Part shown: positions 7,615 to 16,638 of the stretch, one piece after another
Numbering within the stretch: position 1 is the first letter of the stretch
Layout of the letters: each line of letters starts with the position of its first letter
Origin: Hathewaya proteolytica DSM 3090
GTDB taxonomy: Bacteria; Bacillota; Clostridia; Clostridiales; Clostridiaceae
Assembly: GCF_900142225.1 (NCBI RefSeq)
Contig: NZ_FRAD01000004.1
Location: 62,001 to 126,000 of the forward strand
DNA length: 64,000 nucleotides
Direction of reading: 5' to 3'
Notes under the pieces: generated by a model
Database searches by the model: none
The model's input: the letters and a program-made list of their open reading frames with translations, nothing else
What the model was told of the DNA's origin: nothing
Position numbers and translations under genes: made by a program

Positions 7615-7638
7615 GTTATCTGATTAGTAGAATTCTGA

Positions 7639-8601
7639 TTATATGATGAAGGTTGTTTCATCTATCCATTTATATTGCGGTTTAATTAACTTTATATCTT
7701 CAACAAGTTTAAATAGAGCCACATCTTTTTCTTTACACTCTAACATGACGTCAAAATCTTTGTTGATAGAACGAGTTTTTTCTATGAAATTGATAAAGTC
7801 TTCGGCTACAATGAAATCTGCATGTTTTCTAACTTTTTCTCCATTTAAAGGAGAGGAAAAATGAAACTTTGGAGGTAGTTTTTGTTTCTGCCATGTGGTG
7901 AAAATTTCATCTAAAAAGCTTTCCAAGGGGATTCCATCATTGTTGCAGTTGTGGTGGTGAACATCTAGCACCATGGGTATACTCAAAGCCTTGCAAAGCT
8001 TAAGCGTATCCACAGCATTATAAATTTTATCATCATTCTCCACTATAATATTTCCCTTTAGTATTTGTGGAAGGGCTTTGAATGCCACCGCAAATCTTTC
8101 CAGTCCATTTTCCTTTCCGTCTGGTGCGCCACCAATGTGTAAAACCATTTTCCAATCTTTATACCCCATGTCTTGAAACCATTCTGCTTGCCTCATAAGA
8201 TTTACTATAGTATTTTTAACCACTAATGGATTTGTGCTATTTAGAACATTGAATTGATCTGGATGAGTATCTACACGCATGGAGGAATTCTTTATTATTT
8301 TTCCAATATACTTAAAGTCATTTTTAAATATCTCCCTATGCCCCCAGTAGCCAACTTCAGGGTGAGTTACTAGGGGAATAAGGGAAGACGTTATTCTGTA
8401 AAAGTGAATGTTATTTTCTATATTGTACTCTAGTAGTTTTATGAGATCCGATAAGTTTGAAAGTGTTACGTCGGTAAGCTTTTTTAATTTTTCTTCTGGA
8501 GTTTTTAATTTACAGTAATTTGTATAGGTGACTGTACTTGAACTGGTGACTTTCCTTCCTAGCTTGTTTGATATGGCAACGTAGCCAAGTCTTATCTTCA
8601 T
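7639..8601 (-). CDS. uvsE: UV damage endonuclease UvsE
   Basis: The 320-residue protein is a UvdE/UvsE-type TIM-barrel endonuclease. Diagnostic stretches are IRLGYVAISN, HPEVGYWGHRE, RVDTHPDQFNVLN, VLHIGGAPDGKE, IVENDD and VLDVHHHNCNND, which supply the His, Asp and Glu metal ligands. It nicks DNA 5' of UV photoproducts and other lesions, starting an alternative excision repair. The start is the second Met, at 8601, because GGAGGA lies just before it; ATG 8613 has no site. It is monocistronic, convergent with the UroD-like operon, and common in spore-formers. Confidence 0.95.
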   Translation of the reverse strand: MKIRLGYVAISNKLGRKVTSSSTVTYTNYCKLKTPEEKLKKLTDVTLSNLSDLIKLLEYNIENNIHFYRITSSLIPLVTHPEVGYWGHREIFKNDFKYIGKIIKNSSMRVDTHPDQFNVLNSTNPLVVKNTIVNLMRQAEWFQDMGYKDWKMVLHIGGAPDGKENGLERFAVAFKALPQILKGNIIVENDDKIYNAVDTLKLCKALSIPMVLDVHHHNCNNDGIPLESFLDEIFTTWQKQKLPPKFHFSSPLNGEKVRKHADFIVAEDFINFIEKTRSINKDFDVMLECKEKDVALFKLVEDIKLIKPQYKWIDETTFII

Positions 8602-8613
8602 ATATTCCTCCAT

Positions 8614-8880
8614 GTTATAAACAAAATTATAATAAGTTTAACTAAATAATAACAAAGAATCGTAAAAGAAAGCAAGTGTATTAAAAAATCCAAAATAAAA
8701 TGAATATTTTTTCACTGAAAACTTGGCAATTAACAAAAAGTTAACTTAATTAAAAGCTAAAAGTCCTTAAAATGCAAAACAGTGTGTATTAAAAAACCAT
8801 ATATGTTAAAAATAAAATTGAAGTGATTTCTTCACTAGTGTATCATTCCATATATAATGAAGAAAAGGTGGAGGAATAGC
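8614..8880. other. non-coding region, 267 bp
   Basis: AT-rich spacer between the divergent uvsE and substrate-binding-protein genes. It must hold both promoters. A short inverted repeat AGTGA-N5-TCACT lies at about 8822-8836. No riboswitch or RNA gene is recognised. Confidence 0.5.
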
Positions 8881-10476
8881 GTGAAAAAAGTAGTGAAATT
8901 AATTGTTTTATTATGTATGATTCTATTTTGTTTTAGTGGATGCATAAGTAAAAATAATAATGTAAATCCCGATGAAGATTATAATAAATCCTCAAAATCT
9001 GTAGATGGAGGTACCCTTGTTATTCCAATATCATCAGAGCCATCAAGTTTAAATCCTCTTTTCAGTCGCGATAAAACTACTTACATGGTGACTAATGCTT
9101 TATATGATCCATTATTCGTATTAGATGGGGAGGAAATCAGGTATTACTTAGCCAATAGTCTAAGTGTGTCAGAAGATATGCTCACGTACACCATAGAACT
9201 TAGAAATAATTTAAAGTGGCACGATGGTATGCCTATTAATGCAGATGATCTTATATTTACTGTGGAAAAAATATTAGATGAAAGGGAAAACATACATTTA
9301 AAAAGTAATTTCTTAGTTTATAAGAAACCTGTTCAGATAAGGAAAATTGACAATCTTACTGTGGAATTTAAATTACCACAAGTATATATTCCTTTTAAAC
9401 AGAATTTAAGTCATCTTATTGTGATTCCTAAACATATTTTTCAAGATAAAACTGAACTAGGTAGTATTGCATCTTCTATAGACAATACAATTGGTTCAGG
9501 ACCTTATGCTCTGAAATCTTGGAAAAGTGGAGAGACTATAGTGGTAAAAAAGTTCTCTCAATATTATCAAACTCCAGCACATATAGATGAGATTGTGTAT
9601 TGTAAAATGATAGACAGTAGTGTAATAGATATAGAGTTAAACAATGGAAAACCTATAGCTAGCTATGTGTCGGAAAAACAATGCATTCAGTATAAAGATG
9701 ATAAGCGATATAATTTATATAGTTTTGATGAGGGTATGCTAAATTATATTATGATCAACACAAAAAATAATGCTGTTTTGGCCAATAAGAACGTAAGGAA
9801 AGCCATTTGTTATGCCTTAAACAGGGATAAAATTATAAAAGAAAGTCATATAGAGCATAGTTTATGTAAAGAGGCATATTCGGTATTTTCACCAAGGACC
9901 TTGTATTATTCCAATGACATTGAAAAGTATACTACAAATGTTGATAAAGCTAAAGAGTTGCTAAAAAAAGAGGGTTTAAATGATATAAAAATTGATTTTA
10001 ATTATATAAAAGATAACGAACAAGCTACTAAAATTGCTTACAATGTTAGAAAACAACTAAGTGAAGTTGGTATATCTGTTGATCTTACCCCTATAGATAG
10101 GGAAACTTATATTGAAATTTTTACTGCTTTTAATAACAAAAACTTTGATCTTATGACTAACACTTATGCTATGGGGTCAGAACCAAGCTCTTATAAAGAT
10201 GTGTATATGACAGGAGCTATATTTAATGTATTTAATTATGGCAGCAGAGAAGTAGACAATATGTTCATTGAAGCTGATAAAGAAATAAGCAACAAAAAAC
10301 GAGAACAGATGTATAAAAAAATTCAGCAGACTATTGCAGAGGATGCTGTTATATACCCTATAGAGTATGAAATATCCCACATTATTGCTCCCAAAAACCT
10401 AGGTGGTGTAGAGGACGCAAAGCTTGTGCCAATCTATATGTTTGAAGATTTATCAAAACTATATTTTACTGAATAA
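8881..10476 (+). CDS. ABC transporter substrate-binding lipoprotein (peptide/nickel, SBP family 5)
   Basis: The start is GTG 8881, six bases after GGTGGAGG. It gives a lipoprotein signal (basic start, VKLIVLLCMILFCFSGC) whose Cys would be lipidated. The remainder matches family 5 solute-binding proteins (OppA/DppA/NikA type): SSEPSSLNPLFSRDK, the GSGPYALKSWKSGE loop and RKAICYALNRDKII. No permease or ATPase is adjacent, so it is an orphan receptor that may serve a transporter elsewhere or act as a sensor. It follows a 267-base non-coding region and ends at a strong terminator. The ligand cannot be told from sequence. Confidence 0.92.
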   Translation: MKKVVKLIVLLCMILFCFSGCISKNNNVNPDEDYNKSSKSVDGGTLVIPISSEPSSLNPLFSRDKTTYMVTNALYDPLFVLDGEEIRYYLANSLSVSEDMLTYTIELRNNLKWHDGMPINADDLIFTVEKILDERENIHLKSNFLVYKKPVQIRKIDNLTVEFKLPQVYIPFKQNLSHLIVIPKHIFQDKTELGSIASSIDNTIGSGPYALKSWKSGETIVVKKFSQYYQTPAHIDEIVYCKMIDSSVIDIELNNGKPIASYVSEKQCIQYKDDKRYNLYSFDEGMLNYIMINTKNNAVLANKNVRKAICYALNRDKIIKESHIEHSLCKEAYSVFSPRTLYYSNDIEKYTTNVDKAKELLKKEGLNDIKIDFNYIKDNEQATKIAYNVRKQLSEVGISVDLTPIDRETYIEIFTAFNNKNFDLMTNTYAMGSEPSSYKDVYMTGAIFNVFNYGSREVDNMFIEADKEISNKKREQMYKKIQQTIAEDAVIYPIEYEISHIIAPKNLGGVEDAKLVPIYMFEDLSKLYFTE

Positions 10477-10481
10477 CAAAG

Positions 10482-10517
10482 AGCAGGTTACCTTGAAGAC
10501 TAGGTAACCTGCTTTTC
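10482..10517. terminator. bidirectional terminator
   Basis: AGCAGGTTACCT pairs with AGGTAACCTGCT, followed by TTTT, between the convergent substrate-binding-protein and EamA genes. Confidence 0.9.
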
Positions 10518-11447
10518 TTATGACTTGTTTACATTTAATATGCAAATTGAACTAAATATAAGAAGTATTCCAATTATTCCTGTTAAAGTAATGGATTCTT
10601 GAAAAACTATAATACCTACTATTGTTGCCACCATAGGTTCAACAAAGGCCATGACAGAAGCTTTGCCAGGTTCGGTGTTTTTTAATCCTAAGGTATATAA
10701 AAGAAAAGGCAATAGTGTTGAAATTATGCCAATGGATAGTGAGTTTATAATGGATGATGATGATTGAAGTCTCACAAAAAAATCAGCTTTAACACAAAAT
10801 GGTATTAAAAAAAGTGAAGCAACGAAAAAAGTGTATGAAGTCACTGTAATAGAATCATATTTTTTTAAAGCCACATTGCCGAAAATTGTATATAAGGCAT
10901 ATCCAATTCCAGAACCTATACCAGTGAGTATACCTAGGGTGGATATATTGCTAAATCCATCAGGTTTAAAAATGCTACCAAGGATACCAGTGGTAAACAA
11001 ACATCCAATTAATGAAAGCACAAGAGCCGTTATTTTTTGCTTTGTTATATGCTCACCAAAGAATATAGAGGACATTATCATTACAAAGCAGGGAGCAGTG
11101 TATAGAAGTATAGCTGCCATGGATAGAGTTGTGAGTTTTATGGTTATGAAGTACATTACATTAAAGAACACTATGCTCAAAATTCCTGTACCAATAAAGA
11201 GCCATAGGTCTTTTAACTTAATTTTAAGCTTTGATATATCAAAAATAATTACGTAGATTAATAAAATTATAGCGGTTATAATGCTCCTTAAGAAGGTAAT
11301 TTCAATAGAATTAAATCCTTGCAAGGAAAGTTTTTTTGAAAAGATTCCTATGATTCCCCAACAAATGCCGGCAAGGATGATATAAAGAGAAGAAAAAAAC
11401 TTCACACTTCCTATGCTATTTTTGTGTTGCATATTTTTAACTTTCAT
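10518..11447 (-). CDS. EamA/DMT-family transporter
   Basis: The 309-residue protein has ten predicted membrane spans in two EamA repeats (GICWGIIGIFSKKL near the N-terminus; GSGIGYALYTIFGN starting the second half) and the typical LLYTAPCFV and EPMVATIVG signatures. The family exports metabolites or amino acids. AGGAGGA precedes ATG 11447 closely. It is monocistronic; the substrate is not predictable. Confidence 0.9.
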   Translation of the reverse strand: MKVKNMQHKNSIGSVKFFSSLYIILAGICWGIIGIFSKKLSLQGFNSIEITFLRSIITAIILLIYVIIFDISKLKIKLKDLWLFIGTGILSIVFFNVMYFITIKLTTLSMAAILLYTAPCFVMIMSSIFFGEHITKQKITALVLSLIGCLFTTGILGSIFKPDGFSNISTLGILTGIGSGIGYALYTIFGNVALKKYDSITVTSYTFFVASLFLIPFCVKADFFVRLQSSSSIINSLSIGIISTLLPFLLYTLGLKNTEPGKASVMAFVEPMVATIVGIIVFQESITLTGIIGILLIFSSICILNVNKS

Positions 11448-11619
11448 ATATTCCTCCTAATTGATGTATAGTAAATAATATAAAGACCGTAATCATTTTA
11501 ACATATATAATTTATAAATACTAATGATAATTAATAGAAAATTAGTTATAATGTTATTAGTATATGTAATAATATTTATATTTTGTGGAAGATTTGAGAT
11601 AAAAATTGGGGGGGTACAA

Positions 11620-12633
11620 ATGTTCAAAAAAGAAGAAATACAAGAGTTGTGTAAAATTTACAATGTGGAATCAATGGAAATATGTGATGTAATTGATACA
11701 TCACATGGGGACGATGACCTAAGGTTTAACTATAAAATAGACCAAAAATATGTTTTAAAGATTAATAATCATAAGGCAGTTACCGAAGAGTTTATATCAG
11801 ATATGAATGATGTTATGGAGCGTTACAGAGCCATAGGCATATACTGTCCTTCATTGTATAAAAACAAGCACAATAAGTATCTTTACAGTTTTCAGAAAGA
11901 GGGTACAAGCTACGTGTGCTATCTTGAGGAATATGCAAAATATAAATTCTATGATGAAACTGTAAGTGATTTTTATGAGTTTAAAATGGAAATGTTACAT
12001 CATGTGGGTATTATGGCATCACGATATTCAAACCAGTATCTAGTTCCTACGAGAACCATGTGGACCATAATTGAATTGTCACCTTTTGATACGGATATAG
12101 ATGAAAAGCAAGAAAATTTATACGAATTGATTAGCAGTTTAAGGGAAAATAGCTATGTAGAATTAAGTAACAAGATTGAGAATTTGGATATTTTACATAG
12201 GAACAACATAAAGAAATATTTAGAAAAATTACCTAGGTGTGTGTACCAAGGAGATTTAAATCCATCTAATATGTTGGTAGACGAAAATAATCACTTTAAA
12301 GGTCTTGTGGACTTCAATATGTTTGGAACTGAAGTGAATATAAACTGTTTTTTAAACGAAGCAATGTATTATCTGACAGAAGAAGATTTTGAAGAGTTGA
12401 CGGCAAAAGAAATTATGGAAAAGATGGAGCAAAAGCAGAAGGAACTTATGGCTGTTATCCTTAAAAATTATGAATTGTCTGAGCTTGAAAAATTGATAAT
12501 GAATGATTATAAATGGATAACTTATGCATCTTTTTATCCCAATGTACAGATGTGGATTTATCTTATAAAGGAGCATAAAAATGAGGAGAAGGTTATTGAG
12601 ATGTTAGAAATTCTTTGTAACCTTTCTATGTGA
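11620..12633 (+). CDS. APH-family phosphotransferase, 337 aa
   Basis: The start is ATG 11620 after a GGGGGGG run that acts as ribosome-binding site; the longer frame from 11524 would add an odd hydrophobic leader with no site. The kinase fold is shown by YQGDLNPSNMLVDEN (catalytic loop, His replaced by Gln in the usual HGDLH) and VDFNMFG (metal-binding Asp). The N-terminal lobe has YVLKINNHKAV with the ATP-binding Lys. Such enzymes phosphorylate aminoglycosides, choline, homoserine or sugars. No resistance context is present, so a metabolic or protein-phosphorylating role is equally likely. Confidence 0.8.
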   Translation: MFKKEEIQELCKIYNVESMEICDVIDTSHGDDDLRFNYKIDQKYVLKINNHKAVTEEFISDMNDVMERYRAIGIYCPSLYKNKHNKYLYSFQKEGTSYVCYLEEYAKYKFYDETVSDFYEFKMEMLHHVGIMASRYSNQYLVPTRTMWTIIELSPFDTDIDEKQENLYELISSLRENSYVELSNKIENLDILHRNNIKKYLEKLPRCVYQGDLNPSNMLVDENNHFKGLVDFNMFGTEVNINCFLNEAMYYLTEEDFEELTAKEIMEKMEQKQKELMAVILKNYELSELEKLIMNDYKWITYASFYPNVQMWIYLIKEHKNEEKVIEMLEILCNLSM

Positions 12634-12739
12634 TAAATTACAGTGTTTTTTATGGATTATTCAGCCTAAATATATGATATAATATTATTAAATCGTTTTA
12701 GAGTATAATGGATTATATATGTTAGGAGAAGTAAGTGTT

Positions 12740-12925
12740 ATGGATTACAGCAAAATGGAGTTCAAAAAAGTTATAGAAAGAATAAATGAGCTTTATAAGT
12801 TAAGTCAAGAAAGGGAGCTCACTGAAGAGGAAAAGTCAGAACAAAAAGAGATTAGAGAGTATTATATAAGAGTAATAAAAGGAAATGTAAAACAACAGAT
12901 TAGTGGCTATAAACAGAATTCTTAG
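12740..12925 (+). CDS. DUF896 (YnzC-like) protein with C-terminus altered by a mobile element
   Basis: The protein matches the small DUF896 family: KVIERINELYKLSQERELT, EEKSEQKEIREYYIRVIKGN. The best start is ATG 12740, preceded by TAGGAG at a long spacing. The reading frame runs into a 128-bp inserted element and ends QNS. Removing the element (12914-13041) gives SGYKPLN and stop, the likely original C-terminus, so the insertion changed only the last three residues. B. subtilis relatives are linked to the SOS operon, but the function is unknown. Confidence 0.8.
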   Translation: MDYSKMEFKKVIERINELYKLSQERELTEEEKSEQKEIREYYIRVIKGNVKQQISGYKQNS

Positions 12926-13041
12926 CTTAACGTGGAGTTTTTAACTCCACATTAAGGTTAGAAGTCGTTATCTAGGGGCGTGTCCGATGTCATCACCCTC
13001 CTATAAGAGGGGGGTGTTACAACGGCTAGCCATCAGATAAA
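12914..13041 (-). mobile_element. IS200/IS605-like non-autonomous element, copy 1 (128 bp)
   Basis: The segment is homologous to 62179-62306 (same strand) and to the reverse complement of 59152-59278. It is preceded by ATAAA and ends with ATAAA, so either five bases are duplicated or the element carries the second copy. It contains an imperfect hairpin (GTGGAGTT with AACTCCAC) near one end and another near the other end. Read on the minus strand it begins after TTTAT with CTGATGGCTAGC and ends GCTAAGAATTCTG, resembling the right end of IS605-type elements. It encodes no transposase. It interrupts the end of the DUF896 gene. Confidence 0.75.
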
Positions 13042-13056
13042 CCTCTCAACTAAGAA

Positions 13057-13103
13057 TAAAATAACCAGTAGTCTTCAAAATAAAAGATTACTGGTTATTT
13101 TAT
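13057..13103. terminator. bidirectional terminator
   Basis: AAATAACCAGTAGTCTT pairs with AAGATTACTGGTTATTT around a short A-rich loop, flanked by T-rich sequence on either strand. It serves the DUF896 gene and the convergent PduL gene. Confidence 0.88.
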
Positions 13104-13129
13104 TGTAATTAGAATTAAAAGCTAAATTA

Positions 13130-13696
13130 TTATTTTACAATTTCACCGCATTTAACTGCTCCACCAGCAGCATTTGCTTCATCAGTGTCTATGTGCATAG
13201 CTGTTGCGTAATTTTTACTTACACGAATTACTACATCTCCGAAGACTAATGAACGACCTTCAGCTCCACATTTTACACTTACAATTTCCTTATCCTTTAC
13301 GCCAGCAGCTTCTGCATCGGCAGGGGTCATATGGATATGACGTTTTGCAACTATAACACCCTCAGATAGTTCTACTTCACCAGCAGGTCCGATTAACTTA
13401 CATCCTGGTGTTCCAGATATGTTACCACTCTCACGCACTACAGCATCAAGACCTATACTACGTGCATCTGTAGCAGAAAGTTCAACTTGAGTATCTTTTC
13501 TTACAGGTCCAAGTATAGATACCCTTGCAAGTTCTTTCTTTGGTCCAACTACGGTAACACGTTCTTCACAGGCAAACTGTCCAGGCTGGGATAAGTCTTT
13601 TTTCTTTGTTAATGCATATCCAGATCCGAATAAAGTTTCTAAATCTTTTTGTGATAAATGGATGTGTCTAGCAGATGTTTCAATTAAAATTGACAT
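13130..13696 (-). CDS. pduL: PduL-type phosphate acyltransferase without targeting extension
   Basis: The 188-residue enzyme interconverts acyl-CoA and acyl phosphate. Both PduL half-domains are visible, each with zinc-ligand histidines: ETSARHIHLS near the start and VAKRHIHMTP near residue 115, plus LSQPGQFACEE and GPVRKDTQVELS. It starts directly with the catalytic domain, whereas the paralogue at 46066 has about 40 extra N-terminal residues. The missing extension suggests a cytosolic enzyme, perhaps the general phosphotransacetylase. GGGAGGA precedes ATG 13696. It is monocistronic. Confidence 0.92.
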   Translation of the reverse strand: MSILIETSARHIHLSQKDLETLFGSGYALTKKKDLSQPGQFACEERVTVVGPKKELARVSILGPVRKDTQVELSATDARSIGLDAVVRESGNISGTPGCKLIGPAGEVELSEGVIVAKRHIHMTPADAEAAGVKDKEIVSVKCGAEGRSLVFGDVVIRVSKNYATAMHIDTDEANAAGGAVKCGEIVK

Positions 13697-13866
13697 AAAA
13701 TAGTCCTCCCATAACGAATCTATAATGAATTAAAAGAATTTTACTTATTCAAGTTATATTTTATCATTGAGAGAAAAAAGTTCAAGTATAAAAAAATGTA
13801 ATAAATGAAATCAATGGAAGAAAATTTATGTGAATAGTCCATGCTAGAGAAGGTTTGGTAGAAAAA

Positions 13867-14853
13867 TTAATATATAGGAATCCAACTGTCTATATAGTCT
13901 AAATCAATATTTAAAAGCTTTGCATCCTCTTCCAAGTTTATATTTAAGATCATTTTATCTTTTCTCCACTGTATAAGGGTTTCCTTTAAAATTTCTTTCT
14001 CATCGTTACTGATTTTAATTTCTGAAGCATTTTTAAGATTCTTAGGCACTGTACAGTAGTAAATGGAAAAATATGCTCCACTATAAACCACCGCATCTAT
14101 AAAGTTTTCTGAAGTTATCATTTTGAAATTGTAAGAGGTAACCAGGGCTTGGAAGCCAAATAGAATTTTATAGTTCCCCATGAGCTTCAAGGTATTCAAT
14201 AAATTTTGCCAATAGGTAGATGTTAAGCTTGTATTTCCATCTTCATACTTTAATTTTATAAGGGGCACAACGTTGCCCAAAAGGCACATCTTTTTACAAA
14301 AATCTTCGTTTATATGGTGAACACCAGAGGTGGACAAAATAAATATACAATCATTGTGTTTAGAGAAAATAAACTGAAGATCATTAAAACATTCTAAAGG
14401 TTCATCTCCACATATAAAGTAAGTGTATATTCCGCGAAGTTTTCCTTGGATGATAACTTTATCCATATCATTTTTGCTGAGAATTGCAGACTTTGATGAC
14501 AGAGAATATGGAGATAGTGGAATCACAGGTTTTATTTTTCTTATGTCAGAACTACTTTCTTTTATAATTTTTCCGCCCTTCATGCAACTATTTAATATGA
14601 GGTTATTGAAAAATACAGAAAATATATTCCCATTTATTGTGGTACACAACTTTATCATAAGTTTATTTAGAGTATTATTTTTATCTTTTAAGTTCTTCTC
14701 TAATTCTTCAAGTAGCTCCTTATAATTGCCATCACTATCAAAACTAGCTATAATCTGTAATACCTTGTCTAGATTTTTTTCCGGATCCTTTCTTAAATAA
14801 GATAATATTTGTCCTACCGCTACTTTTTGCAAATTATATTTTAAGTCAAGCAT
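13867..14853 (-). CDS. radical-SAM-like protein lacking the CxxxCxxC cluster motif, 328 aa
   Basis: The layout resembles clostridial radical SAM proteins of about 320-450 residues with a helical N-terminal domain (QKVAVGQILSYLRKDPEKNL). Equivalent strands are recognisable: IPLSPYSLSSKSA where the family has the cysteine loop, GIYTYFICGDEPL where it has the GGEP motif, and FILSTSGVHHINEDF where it has an NGT strand. The three cluster cysteines are absent and GGEP has become CGDEP. If the relation holds, it cannot bind the usual [4Fe-4S] cluster and would be a degenerate, perhaps regulatory, member. The assignment is by eye only. It is monocistronic, with GGAGG before ATG 14853. Confidence 0.55.
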   Translation of the reverse strand: MLDLKYNLQKVAVGQILSYLRKDPEKNLDKVLQIIASFDSDGNYKELLEELEKNLKDKNNTLNKLMIKLCTTINGNIFSVFFNNLILNSCMKGGKIIKESSSDIRKIKPVIPLSPYSLSSKSAILSKNDMDKVIIQGKLRGIYTYFICGDEPLECFNDLQFIFSKHNDCIFILSTSGVHHINEDFCKKMCLLGNVVPLIKLKYEDGNTSLTSTYWQNLLNTLKLMGNYKILFGFQALVTSYNFKMITSENFIDAVVYSGAYFSIYYCTVPKNLKNASEIKISNDEKEILKETLIQWRKDKMILNINLEEDAKLLNIDLDYIDSWIPIY

Positions 14854-14979
14854 AGAATCTCCTCCATATAATTGTATCTACATGATGTAGTATATTTTCA
14901 CAGGATTTTATTTAGAACGATAAGGGTAAAATGCAGTAAGATTCACAAAAAAAGGTTGATGAAAAAATTTTTTAAAAGC

Positions 14980-15008
14980 TTGATTATTATTATGTGATGT
15001 GATAGTAT
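14980..15008 (+). promoter_or_regulatory. promoter of first B12-riboswitch operon
   Basis: TTGATT and TAGTAT are separated by 17 bases. The same elements and spacing occur at 18902-18930 before the second riboswitch. Confidence 0.6.
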
Positions 15009-15035
15009 GATATTGCAAATTAAATAAATAGTAAA

Positions 15036-15190
15036 TAGGTTTGAAAGATTTCAATCTTTCGATTAAAAGGGAAGCAGGTTAAAATCCTGCACGATCCCGT
15101 CGCTGTAATAGAGGAGTTTTTGCAATTATCCACTGGGAAACTGGGAAGGATGCGAAAATGTTGATGCTTAAGTCAGAAGACCTGCCTGTT
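15036..15190 (+). promoter_or_regulatory. cobalamin riboswitch, copy 1
   Basis: Class-defining parts are in order: AAAAGGGAAGCAGGT with a short hairpin, GATCCCGTCGCTGTAAT, CCACTGGGAAACTGGGAAGG, and the B12 box AAGTCAGAAGACCTGCCTG at 15170-15188. The aptamer binds adenosylcobalamin or a related corrinoid. It is followed after about 145 bases by an intrinsic terminator, so control is by premature termination when the corrinoid is plentiful. The region 14966-15381 is nearly identical to 18888-19303. Confidence 0.95.
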
Positions 15191-15334
15191 TAGTTGCACA
15201 GTTAAACTCTACGAGCGATGGAGCGTGTATAAGATTGATGAATGGTTTTGTTCACAAGTGTGTTTTGTGTTGTCTGAAATTTAAAAAGGACAAGCAGTAA
15301 ACATTGGTTGAAAAATTACGATTTGATTATTATA

Positions 15335-15378
15335 GACTTTAGCGTCGTCCTTAGAGGATTTAGCTAAAGTCTTTTTTA
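15335..15378 (+). terminator. riboswitch expression-platform terminator, copy 1
   Basis: GACTTTAGC pairs with GCTAAAGTC, followed by TTTTTT. It lies between the aptamer and the first transporter gene. Confidence 0.88.
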
Positions 15379-15506
15379 TTGAAACTATAATTTCTATGAG
15401 AGAGGGTGTGGTTATAAGGATAATAATATTATAAGTCCTAATTTTAAAAGTATACTTAAGAGTATTATTGAAAGTTAAACACATAGGCTTTGGAGGAATA
15501 AAGAAT

Positions 15507-16532
15507 ATGAAAAAAATGATATCTATTATTATAATGCTTACAATTTGTGCATTTACTTTAACAGCATGTGGAGGAGAGAAAAAGGCAAACGTAAATGATC
15601 AACAAAGTAATAAAACTGAAACATCAGATGCAAAGAAAACGGATTCTCATTATCCAGTAAAGATTACCACACATAATTTTAAAAAGGAAAAAGTAGAAAT
15701 TACATTTAACAAGGCACCAGAAAGAGTGATTTGTTACGGACTAAATTCTGTAGAAAACATGATCGCTTTGGGATTAGAGGATAAAATAGTTCTTGCCATG
15801 ACTAGGCCAGAAGATGTTTTACCTAAATATCAAGAGGGATTAAAGAAGATTCCTGAGATTCAAAAGGAGTTCATCACAAAAGAAAAAGCAATAGAGCTTA
15901 ATCCAGATTTTATATTAGCATGGTATTCAAGTTTTTCAGATAAAAGGCTTGGGGATGTTAGTTTTTGGCATGAAAGAAATATCAATACATATATGGCTTA
16001 TAACAGTGGGCTTGGCAATCAAACATTGCAAAATGAGTATGATGATATATTAAATTTAGGAAAAATGTTCAATGTGGAAGAAAAGGCAGAGGCCATAGTT
16101 AAAGAGATGAAGGATAAAGTTAAAAAAGGTCAAGATTTTGCAAAAGAAAAAGCTCCTGAAGACATAGTAATACTAGAGGATGAGGGAGATGTATTTAGAA
16201 TATACGGTGAAAATAGCATAGGTGGAGATATTGCCATGCAAGTAGGGGCAAATTTAGTGGCAAAAGATAAGAATAAAAGACTAAGTGCAGAAGATCTTAT
16301 AAAGCTTAATCCTAAAATGATATTTGGAGTTCATTTCGGACCAAATAGCAAGTCGCTTAATGATAAAAACTGTATGGATGTTTTTAAAAAGAATCCTGCG
16401 TTAGGCAATATTGATGCTGTTAAAAATGGCAAAATGTATCCTACGGATTTAAGTCTTGTATACAGTCCTGGAGTAAGAGTTCTAGAATCACTTGACTTCT
16501 TCCTTGAGCATCTATATCCAAATGCTAAGTAA
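15507..16532 (+). CDS. corrinoid/iron-complex-type ABC substrate-binding lipoprotein (BtuF-like)
   Basis: The start is ATG 15507 after GGAGGA, giving a lipoprotein signal ending LTACG. The rest matches the class III (Peripla_BP_2) binding proteins that feed FecCD-type permeases: APERVICYGLNSVENMIALG, ELNPDFILAWYS, KLNPKMIFGVHFG. Placement behind a cobalamin riboswitch points to cobalamin, a cobinamide or another corrinoid as ligand, though cobalt- or haem-like ligands cannot be excluded. It leads an operon with a permease and an ATPase. Confidence 0.9.
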   Translation: MKKMISIIIMLTICAFTLTACGGEKKANVNDQQSNKTETSDAKKTDSHYPVKITTHNFKKEKVEITFNKAPERVICYGLNSVENMIALGLEDKIVLAMTRPEDVLPKYQEGLKKIPEIQKEFITKEKAIELNPDFILAWYSSFSDKRLGDVSFWHERNINTYMAYNSGLGNQTLQNEYDDILNLGKMFNVEEKAEAIVKEMKDKVKKGQDFAKEKAPEDIVILEDEGDVFRIYGENSIGGDIAMQVGANLVAKDKNKRLSAEDLIKLNPKMIFGVHFGPNSKSLNDKNCMDVFKKNPALGNIDAVKNGKMYPTDLSLVYSPGVRVLESLDFFLEHLYPNAK

Positions 16533-16638
16533 GATGAATATAAAAAAATGCATAACTGCAGGCGGATAGGAAAAAATCTGTCTGCAGTCCTTTGAATTAA
16601 TTCGATTTTCTAAAAATTGTTCAGCGAGAGGAAATAAA

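Noticed and set aside
11524..11619. Hydrophobic N-terminal extension of the phosphotransferase
   Set aside because: The GGGGGGG ribosome-binding site directly before ATG 11620 and the soluble family make the longer form unlikely.
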